From contig NC_049562.1 in assembly GCF_013368755.1 (NCBI RefSeq), positions 1,488,001 through 1,552,000 of the forward strand: DNA of 64,000 nt, in the 5' to 3' direction. The notes under the pieces were generated by a model. It was not told the DNA's origin. It saw nothing but the letters and a program-made list of their open reading frames with translations, and searched no databases. Origin of the DNA: Talaromyces rugulosus (Eukaryota > Ascomycota > Eurotiomycetes > Eurotiales > Trichocomaceae). Positions 9,866 to 20,253 of the stretch are shown piece after piece (the stretch's first letter is position 1; every line of letters begins with the position of its first letter). The translations under genes were made by a program, and so were the position numbers.

Positions 9866-10369
9866 TCAAACTTGAACTCTCAACTTCGACCTCGGAAAAA
9901 TATCATCCTTGTACAAAATCGCGCCGAGCGACCCAATCGAACCAAAAGTCATAAACACAGGCCCCCAAAGCGCAGGCACAAACCGACCCTTCAGCAGATT
10001 CCTCCTAACAGAAACGTAGCGAAAGAAGCCATAGCCAAAGGACCAGCCGCTGAGGATCTGGCAGATCTGACTGGCGAGGATTTCGGCGGAGTGGATTGGC
10101 TGGGTTTTGGGCTTGTCGGCTGTCGTGATTTTATCTTTTGTATTATTATTGTTGTCATTATTATTATAATCGGGAGAGTAGTTGCTGTGAATGAGATGAT
10201 CGATGAGTCCCAGGCGCCCAAGGGCAATGGACATGGCGGCAAAAGCGAGGCCCATGCGAGTCCATGAGAGAAAGGTGCGCTCGTTGGCTTGGTGGTCGCG
10301 TAGCTGCGAGCCATTGTTGGCGACGGGCTTGGAGAGAAGCGATTTAAAGTGGCGCACTAGGGAGGCCAT
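9866..10369 (-). CDS. DUF202 (YidH-type) small membrane protein
   Basis: Single exon, 167 aa from the ATG at 10369; the open frame continues 46 codons upstream, but those residues lack family character. The protein carries the DUF202 signature LRDHQANERTFLSWTRMGLAFA, which opens the first membrane segment. An Asn-rich variable loop (YNNNDNNNNTK) follows, then two further membrane segments (QILSGWSFGYGFFRYV and WGPVFMTFGSIGSLGAILY). Three-helix DUF202 proteins occur in vacuolar or other internal membranes; in yeast the domain also appears at the end of VTC-complex proteins. No function is assigned for stand-alone members. Confidence 0.85.
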   Translation of the reverse strand: MASLVRHFKSLLSKPVANNGSQLRDHQANERTFLSWTRMGLAFAAMSIALGRLGLIDHLIHSNYSPDYNNNDNNNNTKDKITTADKPKTQPIHSAEILASQICQILSGWSFGYGFFRYVSVRRNLLKGRFVPALWGPVFMTFGSIGSLGAILYKDDIFPRSKLRVQV

Positions 10370-10708
10370 TTTGTTTGAGGTATTTAGCCAGTGTTGCAGG
10401 TGTAGATGTTCGAGTTTTGTCGTCGAAAAGAACGCGATAAGAGCCGCGATACAGGTGGGTCTATAGTTAGCTAAAAATTCACGTGTTTTTTCCTCGACGT
10501 CTATCATCTTTAAAGCATGTAAGTTCTCTACTTTTTTGATATTTTTGATATTTTATTCCTATCTGATATCAGAGCCAGAGAAATTGGTGATACCACATTA
10601 GGCAGGTTACCCGTTTCAGCAATAAGGCATCTTGAGCGGCTCCGTACCACCAGTACCTCTGAGAGCATTATATCTCCCCTTAAAATAGAATTCTTAGCCG
10701 CAAATATT
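10370..10708. other. Short AT-rich spacer
   Basis: Upstream region of the DUF202 gene and 3' flank of the STAND-type gene. Nothing recognisable. Confidence 0.5.
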
Positions 10709-12107
10709 CTAATTGGTCCATGAGGTATTTACTAAATCAGAGTCGTAAAATTCATCCGTTGACAATGTAGTCCAGCTCGATAATAATCCCTTCACATCAA
10801 ATAGATCATCCTGGAGCCTCTCTGGGCCGTAAACTTCCCATTCCATAGCCCGGCTCATTGTCCTACCTGGGTTTATAAATCCTCTAGGCAATATTTTCCT
10901 TCTATAGACCGTGGGATAATCGCCCGCATAGGAGTGTAAGAGCTAAGCTGATGGTGAAATTGCATCCCAAACTCAACACCGGGCCTGTTCCGGTCCAAAT
11001 GTACATGAAGATGTTTGCTCTCCTTTTCTCTTCACTGAAGGACACAGACCCTTCGAATTTAAACATTTCAGGTTCCACTTTTTGCAATCTCAGTTCTTTC
11101 TCCCTCCCCCTGTTAGTTTCGGCAACTACATGTACGAGTTGCTCCTTCACAAAGCGTTGGTAGATTCCATCGAATAATGGCCCCTGACACAACTTTGCGA
11201 AAAGCTGCGCACCGTCCTCTCCGTATTCGGTGCTGAAAATTCGAAGTTCTCTCGCATGCGCATCCAAGACGGCCTGTTTGATTCGCTCATAACGATTTGT
11301 GGCTAGAAGAGCATCGGTGGTCTGTACCCTTTTCAAAATGCCTTTAATAAGTGCTGAGTATGTTTCGATTTCGGAAGTTATCAGGGTGAATTGATCAGCC
11401 GTTACTTCTGGACGGTAAGCAAGTTCTGCGAGTTTGGTAGGTAGCGCTGGGGAATCAGAGTCATAAACGTCAACAGTATTTATCGTGACTGGGTTCTTGT
11501 CATCTAACTGGACGCCTTCAATGGCCCTTGTCAATCGCTCGAACTTTTGGTCGGACTCGTGTTTCTGTTGCGCTAGTATCTCGACGAGCTCTTTTTGGCC
11601 TGTCTTGGACGTTTCTATTTCTCTGTTCTTCAACTGACCCGTATAAATAATTACGTTCAGCATCAGTAGCATGGTGTTCTTCAGGCTGTCCAAGTTGGTC
11701 TGGAGAACATTCAACTGTGGCTCCTTGAAGACGACATTCAATTTCCGAGAAAACTTGAGAAAAGGGTTGCTCTTCTTGGTTTCAAAAGATGTATCAAAGG
11801 GGGGCAAGTCCTGGTCCATGGCGGATTCAATGCTTCGAAAAATCCGCCCGCATTCATCGAGAATTTCCTGGGCTGTCTCAAACGCGTTTTGCGAGTAGAG
11901 CTGGATCTGGTCATCTTGTTTCAGATTGTCGCTGAGCTGTCGCAGAACATTACATGTAAGGGAGATGTCCTTGGAGAGATTCTGGATGTTGGCCTCTGCT
12001 TGTTTGACCTTGTGGCAGAATGTGCATAGCTTCAGGGCCACGCGTGCACCGAGGTCGGCTATTTGGATGATGCTGCTGACGACGCCGACCGCCTCGAGCC
12101 CAGACAT
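10709..12107 (-). CDS. Fungal STAND-type N-terminal-domain protein, apparently frameshifted near the 3' end
   Basis: The first 401 codons from the ATG at 12107 are open to a TAG at 10902. Residues 1-130 (MSGLEAVGVVSSIIQIADLG...) match the helical N-terminal domain seen in fungal STAND/NLR-like proteins and in many stand-alone proteins. A coiled-coil middle region and a C-terminal region with YIWTGTGPVLSLGCNFTI follow. Just after this the frame degenerates, while the neighbouring frame reads LLHSYAGDYPTVYRRKILP and stays open for about 75 more residues to 10709. One extra base at about 10937-10950 would explain this. The alternative, an intron ending at CTATAG, leads straight into a stop in one phase. 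The protein is probably cytosolic; any signalling or self-recognition role is inferred only from the domain. No NACHT/NB-ARC domain follows. Confidence 0.65.
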
Positions 12108-13361
12108 GTTGGCTGTATGTCTGATTTGTACTGCATATATCAAATATCAGAGCTAGCAACTATTGTGCCCAAGAAGGTTGTCTGAGGAGAAAACCGCGGA
12201 GATTCAAGTACTCCATTTTGCAGGGTTGGCTGAGCACTTTGACTAGTGCAGCCTGATTGTGCTGCATAGCCCGAAACACATCCCTGCATTTGACATGCCA
12301 AGAAATCGGGCAGTGACCACTGAGCAAGTTGACATGTCGAATATCGCTAGAAATGATATCATTCCCGATAGTAAAACTTGGTACAAGTTTGTAATTTTCA
12401 AATGTTACGCACGGCCTTGCGAATTAGTAACAAACCACTTCAATCCAAAGTATCAATCTCTTCATAGGATTAATTTAACAATATTCTACTTTAAATCCAT
12501 TTAAGGACTATATATCTAGGAGTTGGAAGTTACGGAAATACTTGTACGCATCTCACAACAGCGGAAATATAAGGAGTTAGATGACCCCTTGGTGACCAAA
12601 ATGGTCGATGGTTACTAACGGTCATACAATCATAACGTGGTAATATTACCGTCATATCATTGTTACACTATCTATTTGGCTACATTAATGTGTTTTATTA
12701 TGTAATATAAAACCACAGCGTCATATATCTCGTTACGTTACCGGTTCCTGCGTCATTACTACATTTTTATCACGCATCAAAATCTCATTACATCTGGAAC
12801 TTTGTAACCATTCTGTATCCATATAATTTATATATGGAACCAATGAAAATTGATTTTTTGAATTGATGGACCCACAAAACAAACCAGTCAGAGACATCGA
12901 GTTGACCCTTATAAATATAAATCACTCTCAGATATACGCTTATATAAAACCACACTCCCCCTCCAAGGCCTCGCTAACTGACTTGCAGGCTCTTCAGGCG
13001 CTTCAAATAAACATTAAATAAGCACCAGTTGACAGTCTTCACTACAGCTTCCTGAGTACACTTTTATATTGGTCCTACAGGCCTTGGTGTAGACATCGCT
13101 ACATGTACAGTTTCTCGGTTTCAATGTTATAATTAGAATACTAAAATACAAACAATTTCTATATAGTTTATAATTTAATTTATAGCATATCAAGAAAGAT
13201 AAATGTAACAGGCCCCGCAACGATTCACATTTTATAACATACTTTTCAGACGTTTTATATTTTGTAACGTGACGGGTTTTTGAAGGTCATGGCAAGGTCA
13301 TAGAACCATTTTTCGGTATTTACTAGGCACAAACAGTTGACAGATCAAAACACTGGTTCTC
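12108..13361. other. AT-rich intergenic with possible decayed inverted-repeat element
   Basis: No gene. The section 12581-13301 has imperfectly matching inverted ends and several internal GTCAT/GTTAC-type short repeats (see the mobile-element entry). Confidence 0.5.
12581..13301. mobile_element. Candidate decayed element with imperfect terminal inverted repeats
   Basis: The left end starts ATGACCCCTTGGTGACC. The reverse complement of the right end starts ATGACCTTGCCATGACC, and both continue through an A-run to GTTAC at similar distance. Internal sequence is AT-rich, non-coding and contains repeated CGTCATA and GTTAC words. Target-site duplication is not clear, so this is tentative. Confidence 0.3.
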
Positions 13362-14201
13362 TTATTTATCTGCACGAACTCGCCATTCCCCAACCCGAGT
13401 TAACCAATCCCGAACAAGAGCCTCAAAAAGCCCATTCTCATCAACAGGAAGATCATGTCTACCACGATCTAGGACAGCATAGGTCGACCGCGGATAAAGC
13501 TCCAGCAGGCGGAGGCTGTCTCGGTAGCCCACCACCTCATCTTGTCGACCACATAGGATAAGCGTGGGTGCAAAAAACTTGTTATTATCGTCCGCAGCAG
13601 CAACATGGGATAACTGATATCGCTGCGGGTCTTCACGGATCGGACCGAGAGCTTCTTTGTCTGCCGCGTTCAATGATGGACGTATAGCTTCGTATTTTGC
13701 CTTGAGAGACTTGATATACGCCGGTGTTTGGACGTGAACATCTCCGAGAAGCGCCTTGTCCTCGCTGGGCATGCTCGACACGAGTTGCTCATTTCGAACC
13801 AACGGCTGAAAACCATCGAGATCACGCAATTCGTTCTTGGGCTCGATAAGCGGCACTCGTAAGAGTAAACCATCAACTTGGCCAATGTATTTTTGAGCGA
13901 GGGCACGGGCAAGGTAGCCACCACACGATGAACCCATAAGTAAAAATTTCGATTTCCCAATCCGGGCATCAATAAACTGTATTAGGCGAAGATATATATC
14001 GTCTAGATCTTTGACGTTGTTTGCAGGTGTTGTGCCCATGCCTGGGAGGTCGACATAGATCCGGCGTAGACCGGGGGCCTTGGTGGTGAAGATTGGCTCA
14101 AAGTCCAGCTCTTCGGCTTTCCCGTCTAACTCCCAGCCATGAATGATTAACACGGGGAGCCCTTCGCCAATCTCGTGGGCAGACAACGGGTGTGTTTCCA
14201 T
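13362..14201 (-). CDS. Alpha/beta hydrolase
   Basis: Single exon, 279 aa from the ATG at 14201 (METHPLSAHEIGEGLPVLIIHGW). An upstream in-frame ATG at 14267 would add 22 hydrophobic residues but is less likely. It has the HG oxyanion segment (LIIHGWELDG), a YVDLPGMGTTP strand-loop, the nucleophile elbow G-S-S-C-G with Ser92, an acid in CGRQDEVVG (Asp221) and a catalytic His in DRGRHDLP (His249). The complete triad suggests an active enzyme of the epoxide-hydrolase/haloperoxidase-like group. Substrate cannot be predicted. No signal peptide with the chosen start, so it is likely cytosolic. It stands alone, without a metabolic cluster. Confidence 0.88.
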   Translation of the reverse strand: METHPLSAHEIGEGLPVLIIHGWELDGKAEELDFEPIFTTKAPGLRRIYVDLPGMGTTPANNVKDLDDIYLRLIQFIDARIGKSKFLLMGSSCGGYLARALAQKYIGQVDGLLLRVPLIEPKNELRDLDGFQPLVRNEQLVSSMPSEDKALLGDVHVQTPAYIKSLKAKYEAIRPSLNAADKEALGPIREDPQRYQLSHVAAADDNNKFFAPTLILCGRQDEVVGYRDSLRLLELYPRSTYAVLDRGRHDLPVDENGLFEALVRDWLTRVGEWRVRADK

Positions 14202-15869
14202 GTTGAGTACTAGTATTATGGACAGGAACCAGTGGGTAGAGTTAGCTGAACCAAACAATAATATCAATTTATCAATGATAGTAATGTTGACAGCTTCACC
14301 AAAAGACCAGAAGACAAAAGTATCTTAGACAGTTGGTATATTATGCGCCATTTGAACATAAGGCTAAAATGCTGACAAATCTGACGTCTCTATAAATAGA
14401 GGGATAAAACCGCTTTTTAATAATCAATATACCTTTTTCTATGGATCATAAATTGAGTGTCGCAATCCTAAAAATATTGACGTTATTATTGACATTATAG
14501 ATTTTACCAGGTTAGAGCCATATTGGTGCATAAAATGTTTACCAAGCCTTTTCTGGCAAGGAGGGTAAGATTCATCTGAGTTTATATCGATGACATCCTA
14601 CGTGACATGTACGAAATTAGTGGTCGGGAATTAATGCCAGATGGGTCCACGTATCTTGATGATTATACCAGGCTTAGAGTTGGCAGAATGTTGACGTCTG
14701 TCTATTAAAAAACAGCGTATACTGCATGTGAATGTCGAATTTTGGCTTTGTCTATGTAGGTGGATATTCTGTACAGGGCAGTACCACAATATATAATAAA
14801 TATATATCTGCTTTCAAATGTTGATTTCTATTCTATAAAACAAAGATCCAACTCTACATTGCTTACTGAACTGATATACAGCATTCCATAGTATAATTCA
14901 TTATTCCTAGGCTAAACTGTCTTTGCTCTAGTGTATCTTGGCTCCTGCTGCACGTCAAGGCAATTTTTCAGACTATTCCTTATGCAACCTACTGTACTCT
15001 AGTTATTCGTAAGCTGCATAAGCCGGCATGCGTGAATTTTGAAGAATAAAAATTCTGCAGCGCGATTGCCGAGCTACACAAAAACCGAGTACAATAATAA
15101 TCAGTACAAGCAGTGACAACTCAGGACAGCTCCAACTCTACAACTCAACACACAACAACAGCGAAAGGGGCAGGTATTCACGCTTGGCATTCCTAATGCG
15201 ACTCTGCCAAGATGATGCACAGCCAAGCCCTGATCGAGCTATTTTGATGTGCAGCCAAGACTCTCCTGACTCCGGCCAAGATCTATTTATTGACAGCCAA
15301 GATTCTCAGGAGACACTGCCAAGATGAGATGAATTTTGGGGTAACAGAAAAGCAATAATAATGTCTGTGGCGAGGCATTTTTCCCCTAGTTTCGTCTCAG
15401 TTTTACGTGTCTGATTAATGCGGCCACGTACGAGGCACAGCCTTTCCGAAAACGGCAATTCCGGCCAAGCCCTAACAGCATTAATAGGACTAGCACGTTA
15501 CTGTCGTAGCAAGTTGCAGCCAACGGAAGATTGTTGTTCCCCTCTGCTGATTCTGATTTACAGACTCGAGGGCGGGCGCAATGCAACCACGGCTGAGTCG
15601 AATTCGCTGTCGTGCAGGAGGAGGTTGCCGTGAGCGTGCTCTGACTCGCTGCGACTACTCCTGTTCTGATCGCCGCAGGGAAGTCAACGGGTCTTGGCTG
15701 TGAGATTTTCTTATTCTCACTATTGTGTCACTACTACTACTGAGTTTTATCGATCGATCGCGGGATTTTCCGAATACGGAGATATGCTCCTGAGTTAGTA
15801 TGGACGTATGAAAGCACGGATTCAGCACAAAACCACACATGTACAATACTATCATACTATAATAGCCCT
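14202..15869. other. Long intergenic region containing a PacC-type site array
   Basis: About 1.7 kb without a gene. The left two thirds are AT-rich and featureless. From about 15180 onward the composition is more balanced and the GCCAAG hexamer recurs far above expectation (see separate entry). Confidence 0.6.
15183..15469. promoter_or_regulatory. Array of eight GCCAAG (PacC-type) hexamers
   Basis: GCCAAG occurs at 15206, 15222, 15254, 15275, 15296, 15318 and 15464 on the plus strand, and as CTTGGC at 15183. Four consecutive copies are spaced 21, 21 and 22 bp apart. The hexamer fits the PacC consensus GCCARG for pH-responsive regulation. About 0.14 copies would be expected by chance in this length on both strands. 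Three more copies (15693, 15910, 16044) lie further right. The array is about 0.9-1.2 kb upstream of the gene at 16351 and about 1.0-1.3 kb upstream of the hydrolase at 14201. Confidence 0.5.
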
Positions 15870-16118
15870 TCATCCAGTTAAGGATTTCACGGTGCCTGGA
15901 GAATCAAGGCTTGGCTGCATCACGAGGCTTGTCATCTGAGAGTTTCTGCGCCGTCTCTGCCGTGCGATCCGAATTCGCAGAGCATGCATGCTAAGCATTG
16001 GCAGCAATGCTAGTAGCACTAGGAGCATGCAGCCAACCACTGCCTTGGCGGCGATCGGACCCCGCCGTGCTATGCCGACCGAACCGCCAGATATTGGAAC
16101 TTGGTTGTCGTGTACCAT
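15870..16118 (-). CDS. Possible small single-pass membrane protein (doubtful)
   Basis: An 82-codon frame with one strong hydrophobic stretch (AKAVVGCMLLVLLALLPMLS) followed by a basic cluster (RIRIARQRRRRN), the order typical of a single-pass protein with a cytosolic tail. It is divergent to the gene at 16351. No family was recognised, and such a frame can arise by chance. Confidence 0.2.
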   Translation of the reverse strand: MVHDNQVPISGGSVGIARRGPIAAKAVVGCMLLVLLALLPMLSMHALRIRIARQRRRRNSQMTSLVMQPSLDSPGTVKSLTG

Positions 16119-16282
16119 GTCCGGAGTAGGATAGAGATAGACCGTGGAGAAGTCGGAGGAGCACTGTGCCGTGTGCGGCCCCGGAGCCCCTCCTACTCTC
16201 GCCGACTGTATTAAACCGACCCGCTCCCTCGAGCCGCTTCACCTTTCTCTCTCGCACACCACTGTCGCTTCGCTCATTACCG

Positions 16283-16302
16283 TCTCTCTCTCTCTCTCTC
16301 TC
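16283..16302. repeat. (TC)n microsatellite in 5' leader
   Basis: Ten TC dinucleotides about 50-70 bp upstream of the ATG at 16351. Pyrimidine tracts of this kind are typical of fungal core promoters and transcription start regions. Confidence 0.8.
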
Positions 16303-16350
16303 CTGATCACTCTCCGCTCCCCTCTGTATCCCTCGAGCATATCATCTACC

Positions 16351-16788
16351 ATGACCCTTCTATGGTCCTTTGACTCGCGCCGCAGCAGCATCCACAGCAG
16401 CCGCAGCAGCAGTCTCACCAGCAGTCAGAACAACGCCCACTCCAACTCCAACTCCAACTCCAACTCCGACCACCCCAACCAGCCCAACGACATCAACATG
16501 AACATGGCCGAATTGGCCTTTGCCCGGCCACCGTCCGAGTTGCTCGCCGTGCCACGCCCGCTGCCCATGCCTCTGGCCGGCATCACCAAGCTGCGCGACC
16601 GCCTGTCGTTCAAGCACGCCCGCGCTGCCCTCGCCGAACGCGAGATCCTCAAGCGCGAGAACCGCTGCAAGCGGCCGCTGACGGCGCGCAATGTCGATAC
16701 TTTTCTCATTGAGCAGGATCTCAATGATGCGCGCATTCGCCGGGCGGATAACCTGCATGTGTCGCAGTGGCTGCAGCAGCTGCCCTGA
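16351..16788 (+). CDS. Conserved-looking small hypothetical protein
   Basis: 145 aa from the ATG at 16351, just after a TC-rich leader; the same frame is open further upstream to 16144, but that part translates promoter-like sequence. The N-terminal half is Ser-rich with an Asn-Ser repeat (NSNSNSNSDHPNQPN). The C-terminal half is charged and helical, with SFKHARAALAEREILKRE, CKRPLTARNVDTFLIEQDL and HVSQWLQQLP. That half looks constrained and may be a protein-interaction segment. No signal peptide, membrane segment or known domain was recognised. It lies downstream of the GCCAAG array, the most plausible target if that array is regulatory. Confidence 0.6.
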   Translation: MTLLWSFDSRRSSIHSSRSSSLTSSQNNAHSNSNSNSNSDHPNQPNDINMNMAELAFARPPSELLAVPRPLPMPLAGITKLRDRLSFKHARAALAEREILKRENRCKRPLTARNVDTFLIEQDLNDARIRRADNLHVSQWLQQLP

Positions 16789-17518
16789 TTGCCGAGCATG
16801 GTATGTTTATCTGTTTGTTTCTGACTATTAAGGGATTTCGGCTGACTCAATGGCAGTTCTCGGTTATAAATTTTCTATATTCCGGAGATTGACTCCCCAT
16901 CACACTCTTTCGCCCACACGTAACCGCACACACCGTCACTATGTGCATACCGCACCTACCGTATCGCCTCGCCTTGAGCGACACCAATAGGTGTCTGGAC
17001 CACATATACCATATCTCATCTATCTAAACGATAGTAGACAGTCGTGCTATAGAGTACTATGCAGTACTACTACCACCACAACCCGCCGTGGCGGTACGCA
17101 TGACATTTTTTTTGTCTCCAACCAACACTGGCACGTTCACAGGTAACTGCCTTCTGCCACGCAGAATATTTTTATCGACATACGGCGTCGTTATTGTCAA
17201 AAAGTATTGGTTTAGCCGTCAATCGCGACGCAGCATGAGACTTGGAACCACTGCTAGCGCGCGAGAAGCAACGAATGGTGCATGAACAGGGGTTTACTGT
17301 CAGATCAGCCTTGTATCATACTATAGCCTAGTTATAATGCATCATATCATACCTGCAATTAGACTTGCTCTGATTGACTCTCTCAATCCAATGTTCATGT
17401 GCCAGCATCAATTGATATAGACCACGCAGTCTTACTACTGCCACGCTAGCCGGTGACAATCTCCTGAAATGAGGGGCTACTCGTTGACCCCTCGTCAACA
17501 CCACATACAGACAACAAC
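16789..17518. other. Intergenic, 3' flank and FMO promoter
   Basis: No gene or clear repeat. It holds the leader of the monooxygenase gene. Confidence 0.6.
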
Positions 17519-19793
17519 ATGCCGAAAAAAGTCGCCATCATCGGTAAGCTTTATTATTATTTATAATATTTTTCTTTTTACTGAACATGCAGGCGCCGGC
17601 CCCTCCGGCCTCGTCATGGCCAAAACCCTGCTGCATCACTATCCCCCCGGCCATTTTGCGCCCGTCATTTTCGAGTCGCGACAGACCGTGGGCGGACTAT
17701 GGGCAGTCACTGGCCCAAACGAAAAGCAGACATCGTTTATCGACGCGGAAATGCGCACGAATCTGAGTCGGTTTACGGTCTGCTTTTCGGATTTTTCGTG
17801 GGAGCTCAATGTTGGCGGCGTCGGTGTCGATGATACGTTTCCGCGCGCCGCGCAGGTGAATGAGTACTTGGACAAGTATGCAGCGAGATATATACCGGGC
17901 CATGTCTTGCGACTAGGCTGTCGGGTTTTGAACACGAGGAGGAATTCTGATGGTTGGATAGTGAAGTGGGAAAATGATAAGGATGTCCAAAAAGAAGAAG
18001 AAACATTTGACTATCTCGTCGTCGCATCGGGATACTTTAGCAGCCCACACATCCCATCTATCCGGGGTCTCGACAGTTTTTCGCCAGAAAGAGTCATTCA
18101 CAGCTCCTCTCTCGCATCGGCAAAAGGAAGACTATTCACAGAGCTCTCAAACTTGCCAGGCAAACTCCTCGTCGTGGGTGGCAGTATGTCCGGTGCCGAA
18201 GCTGCCTCGTCCCTGGCTTTGGCCTCGTCGTCGTCGTCGAACAACATCCAGATACATCACCTCGCAACACGCCCGTTCTGGGCTGTACCGACCTATCTTC
18301 CTGACGCATCATCCGGCTCGTTTCTTCCCCTGGACATTGTCATGTACGACCTCGCGCGACGCCCACACGGCGACATTCAGTACTCGCTGAACCCTACAGC
18401 GCCACCAGAGAGGGCTCTTCTCGTCAACAAGTATTTTTCCACGATTCTTGGATCTGATCAATCCGACGTTGCGCGGTTTAGTCACGACGGTGCTGCTGCT
18501 GCTGCTGATGATCTTGACCAGCGTCCGCCGTGGGTTGCAGTAACAGACCACTACGCCGAGTTTGTGCGCGCAGGCGATATCACAACGAGTCTGGGCCGTG
18601 TGGAAGCCGTGAACTGGCCAGCTGGGTCTGACCGAGGAACTGTACAAGTCAGAGAGAGCAGCAGCAGCAGCAGCACTACTACTATTAAAGATGTTGCAGG
18701 TATAGTGCTAGCTACCGGGTTTACCCCCTTCAACGCGCTTGCATTTCTGCCCGACGACGTTTTGGCCGCGCTCGAGTACGCGCCAGATGACCCCGTGTTC
18801 CCGCTTGTCCTCGATGAAAAAGCAACTTTTCATCCGGCTGTGCCTGATCTAGGGTTTGTCGGTATGTATCGAGGACCGTACTGGGGTGTCATGGAGATGC
18901 AAGCGCGCAGTCTGGCGCAGCAATGGGATAGACAAGATACAAATGCAACTGCTCTGCAAATGAGAAACCCGCGTCTTTCTTTGTCGTCGTCATCATCGTC
19001 AGCATCAAGACGCACGCAATTCCCCATGGGTGACTACGTCGGTCTAATGGAGACTTTTGCCCGCGAGCTCGGAATCCAACGCACTTCACTACTTTTCGGT
19101 ACAGAAACACCACCACCACCCCCAGGAGGAAAAAACGAAAGAACCGGTCCAGCAGTTCCCGTCAGATACTCTGTGCAGAGCACAACCAACAACAAAAACA
19201 ACAACGCCGAAATCGCAGCTACGCATTCGGCTCTATCCGATCTGTTACGACCGGCGGGCGAGCGGTGGCCGCACCGGCAACACGCTCTTTCACAAGCAGT
19301 CTTTCGCGCACTGCACGGTTCGTGGCGAGTTGAACAGAAATTAGGGGAAGAAGAAGAAGAAGCATTGTTGTTCTCTGGCTCTGCTACATTTCGGCCACGA
19401 GCTGTGTCGTCGTTGTCGTTGTCGTCGTCGTCGTCGTCGTCGTCTGCGGGTATTGAATACTTGTATCATGAAGAGATCAACAAAAACAGCTGCGACGCCG
19501 TCTTTAGCATCTCCGAGAATTTCATTCATATCAACCAACCCGACACCACCCTCTCCAGACACATCGAGTTTGTCGCCATTCACCCAGACCAAGATCAAGA
19601 CCAAGACGGCGAACAATACCAGTATCGGCATTCAGCCCGAGGTATATTCTCCGACAATCCCTCCAAAAAAACGTGCGAGTACGTTTTCCACATCAAAGGG
19701 GTGCAGATTGTCTCGTGGCAGGAGACAATAATATCATCACCATCTGAGGAAAAGCAGATCAAGACTTATACCAGATTTCCCTCTTACAAATAA
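17519..19793 (+). CDS. Flavin-containing monooxygenase fused to a C-terminal DUF6314 domain
   Basis: Two exons, 17519-17543 and 17593-19793 (intron GTAAGC...TGCAG), give 741 aa. Splicing joins MPKKVAIIG to AGPSGL and so builds the FAD-binding Rossmann motif G-A-G-P-S-G at residues 9-14. The NADPH site is VVGGSMSGAEA near residue 203, and LATGFTPF near 382 is the conserved ATG-type motif. From about residue 575 a second unit begins (FRALHGSWRVEQKL...SGSATFRPR), has a YHEE strand and ends in CEYVFHIKGVQIVSW; this matches the small beta-barrel-like DUF6314. Ser runs coded by TCG/AGC repeats separate conserved blocks. FMOs oxygenate N, S or ketone groups. The substrate is unknown, and no biosynthetic neighbours suggest a pathway. 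Confidence 0.87.
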
Positions 19794-20253
19794 ACAACTA
19801 CGTAATAACTAACTCAAAAACAGTCTTTTTTTTGTTATACTTTGAACAGTCTATTTCAAGTGAATACGGTGTAAAAGGACATCCACATTGCTAACCATAT
19901 AAAAACATCAATAGAATAAAACTCCATAGTCGTTCATCACCAAAAAGAAAAAAGAATAAAAAACCAAAAAATTCCAAATATTTTTAGAAAATTTAAAAAA
20001 AAACACTCCTTTTCAACAATGCGAACGGATGATATACTATTGTTCTACAATCCGTTATCGAAGGCGGTTGAATAGACAAAAATCAGAATAACTATGTGCC
20101 AGATTCAGATTCAGGACATTTGACTGCGTAGCGTTATCCAAACGCATAAAGGGCAAAAGGGCGATGCGGTTGTGGCAAGTTGATGCCAGTGTGTATGAGT
20201 TGATATGTTGATATCAATGTTGGATAAATGACAGACGACAGACGACAGACAGC
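19794..20253. other. Convergent 3' flanks
   Basis: AT-rich spacer between the convergent FMO and SURF4 genes. No gene seen. Confidence 0.6.

Noticed and set aside
12639..12650. Palindrome GGTAATATTACC containing TAATATTAC, the rolling-circle origin nonamer of some ssDNA replicons
   Set aside because: The nonamer must sit in the loop of a GC-rich stem; here it is part of a perfect short palindrome in AT-rich DNA, with no Rep-like frame nearby.
16144..16350. Upstream extension of the frame at 16351
   Set aside because: It would translate the TC-repeat leader into a Ser/Leu run; the ATG at 16351 follows a typical promoter tract.
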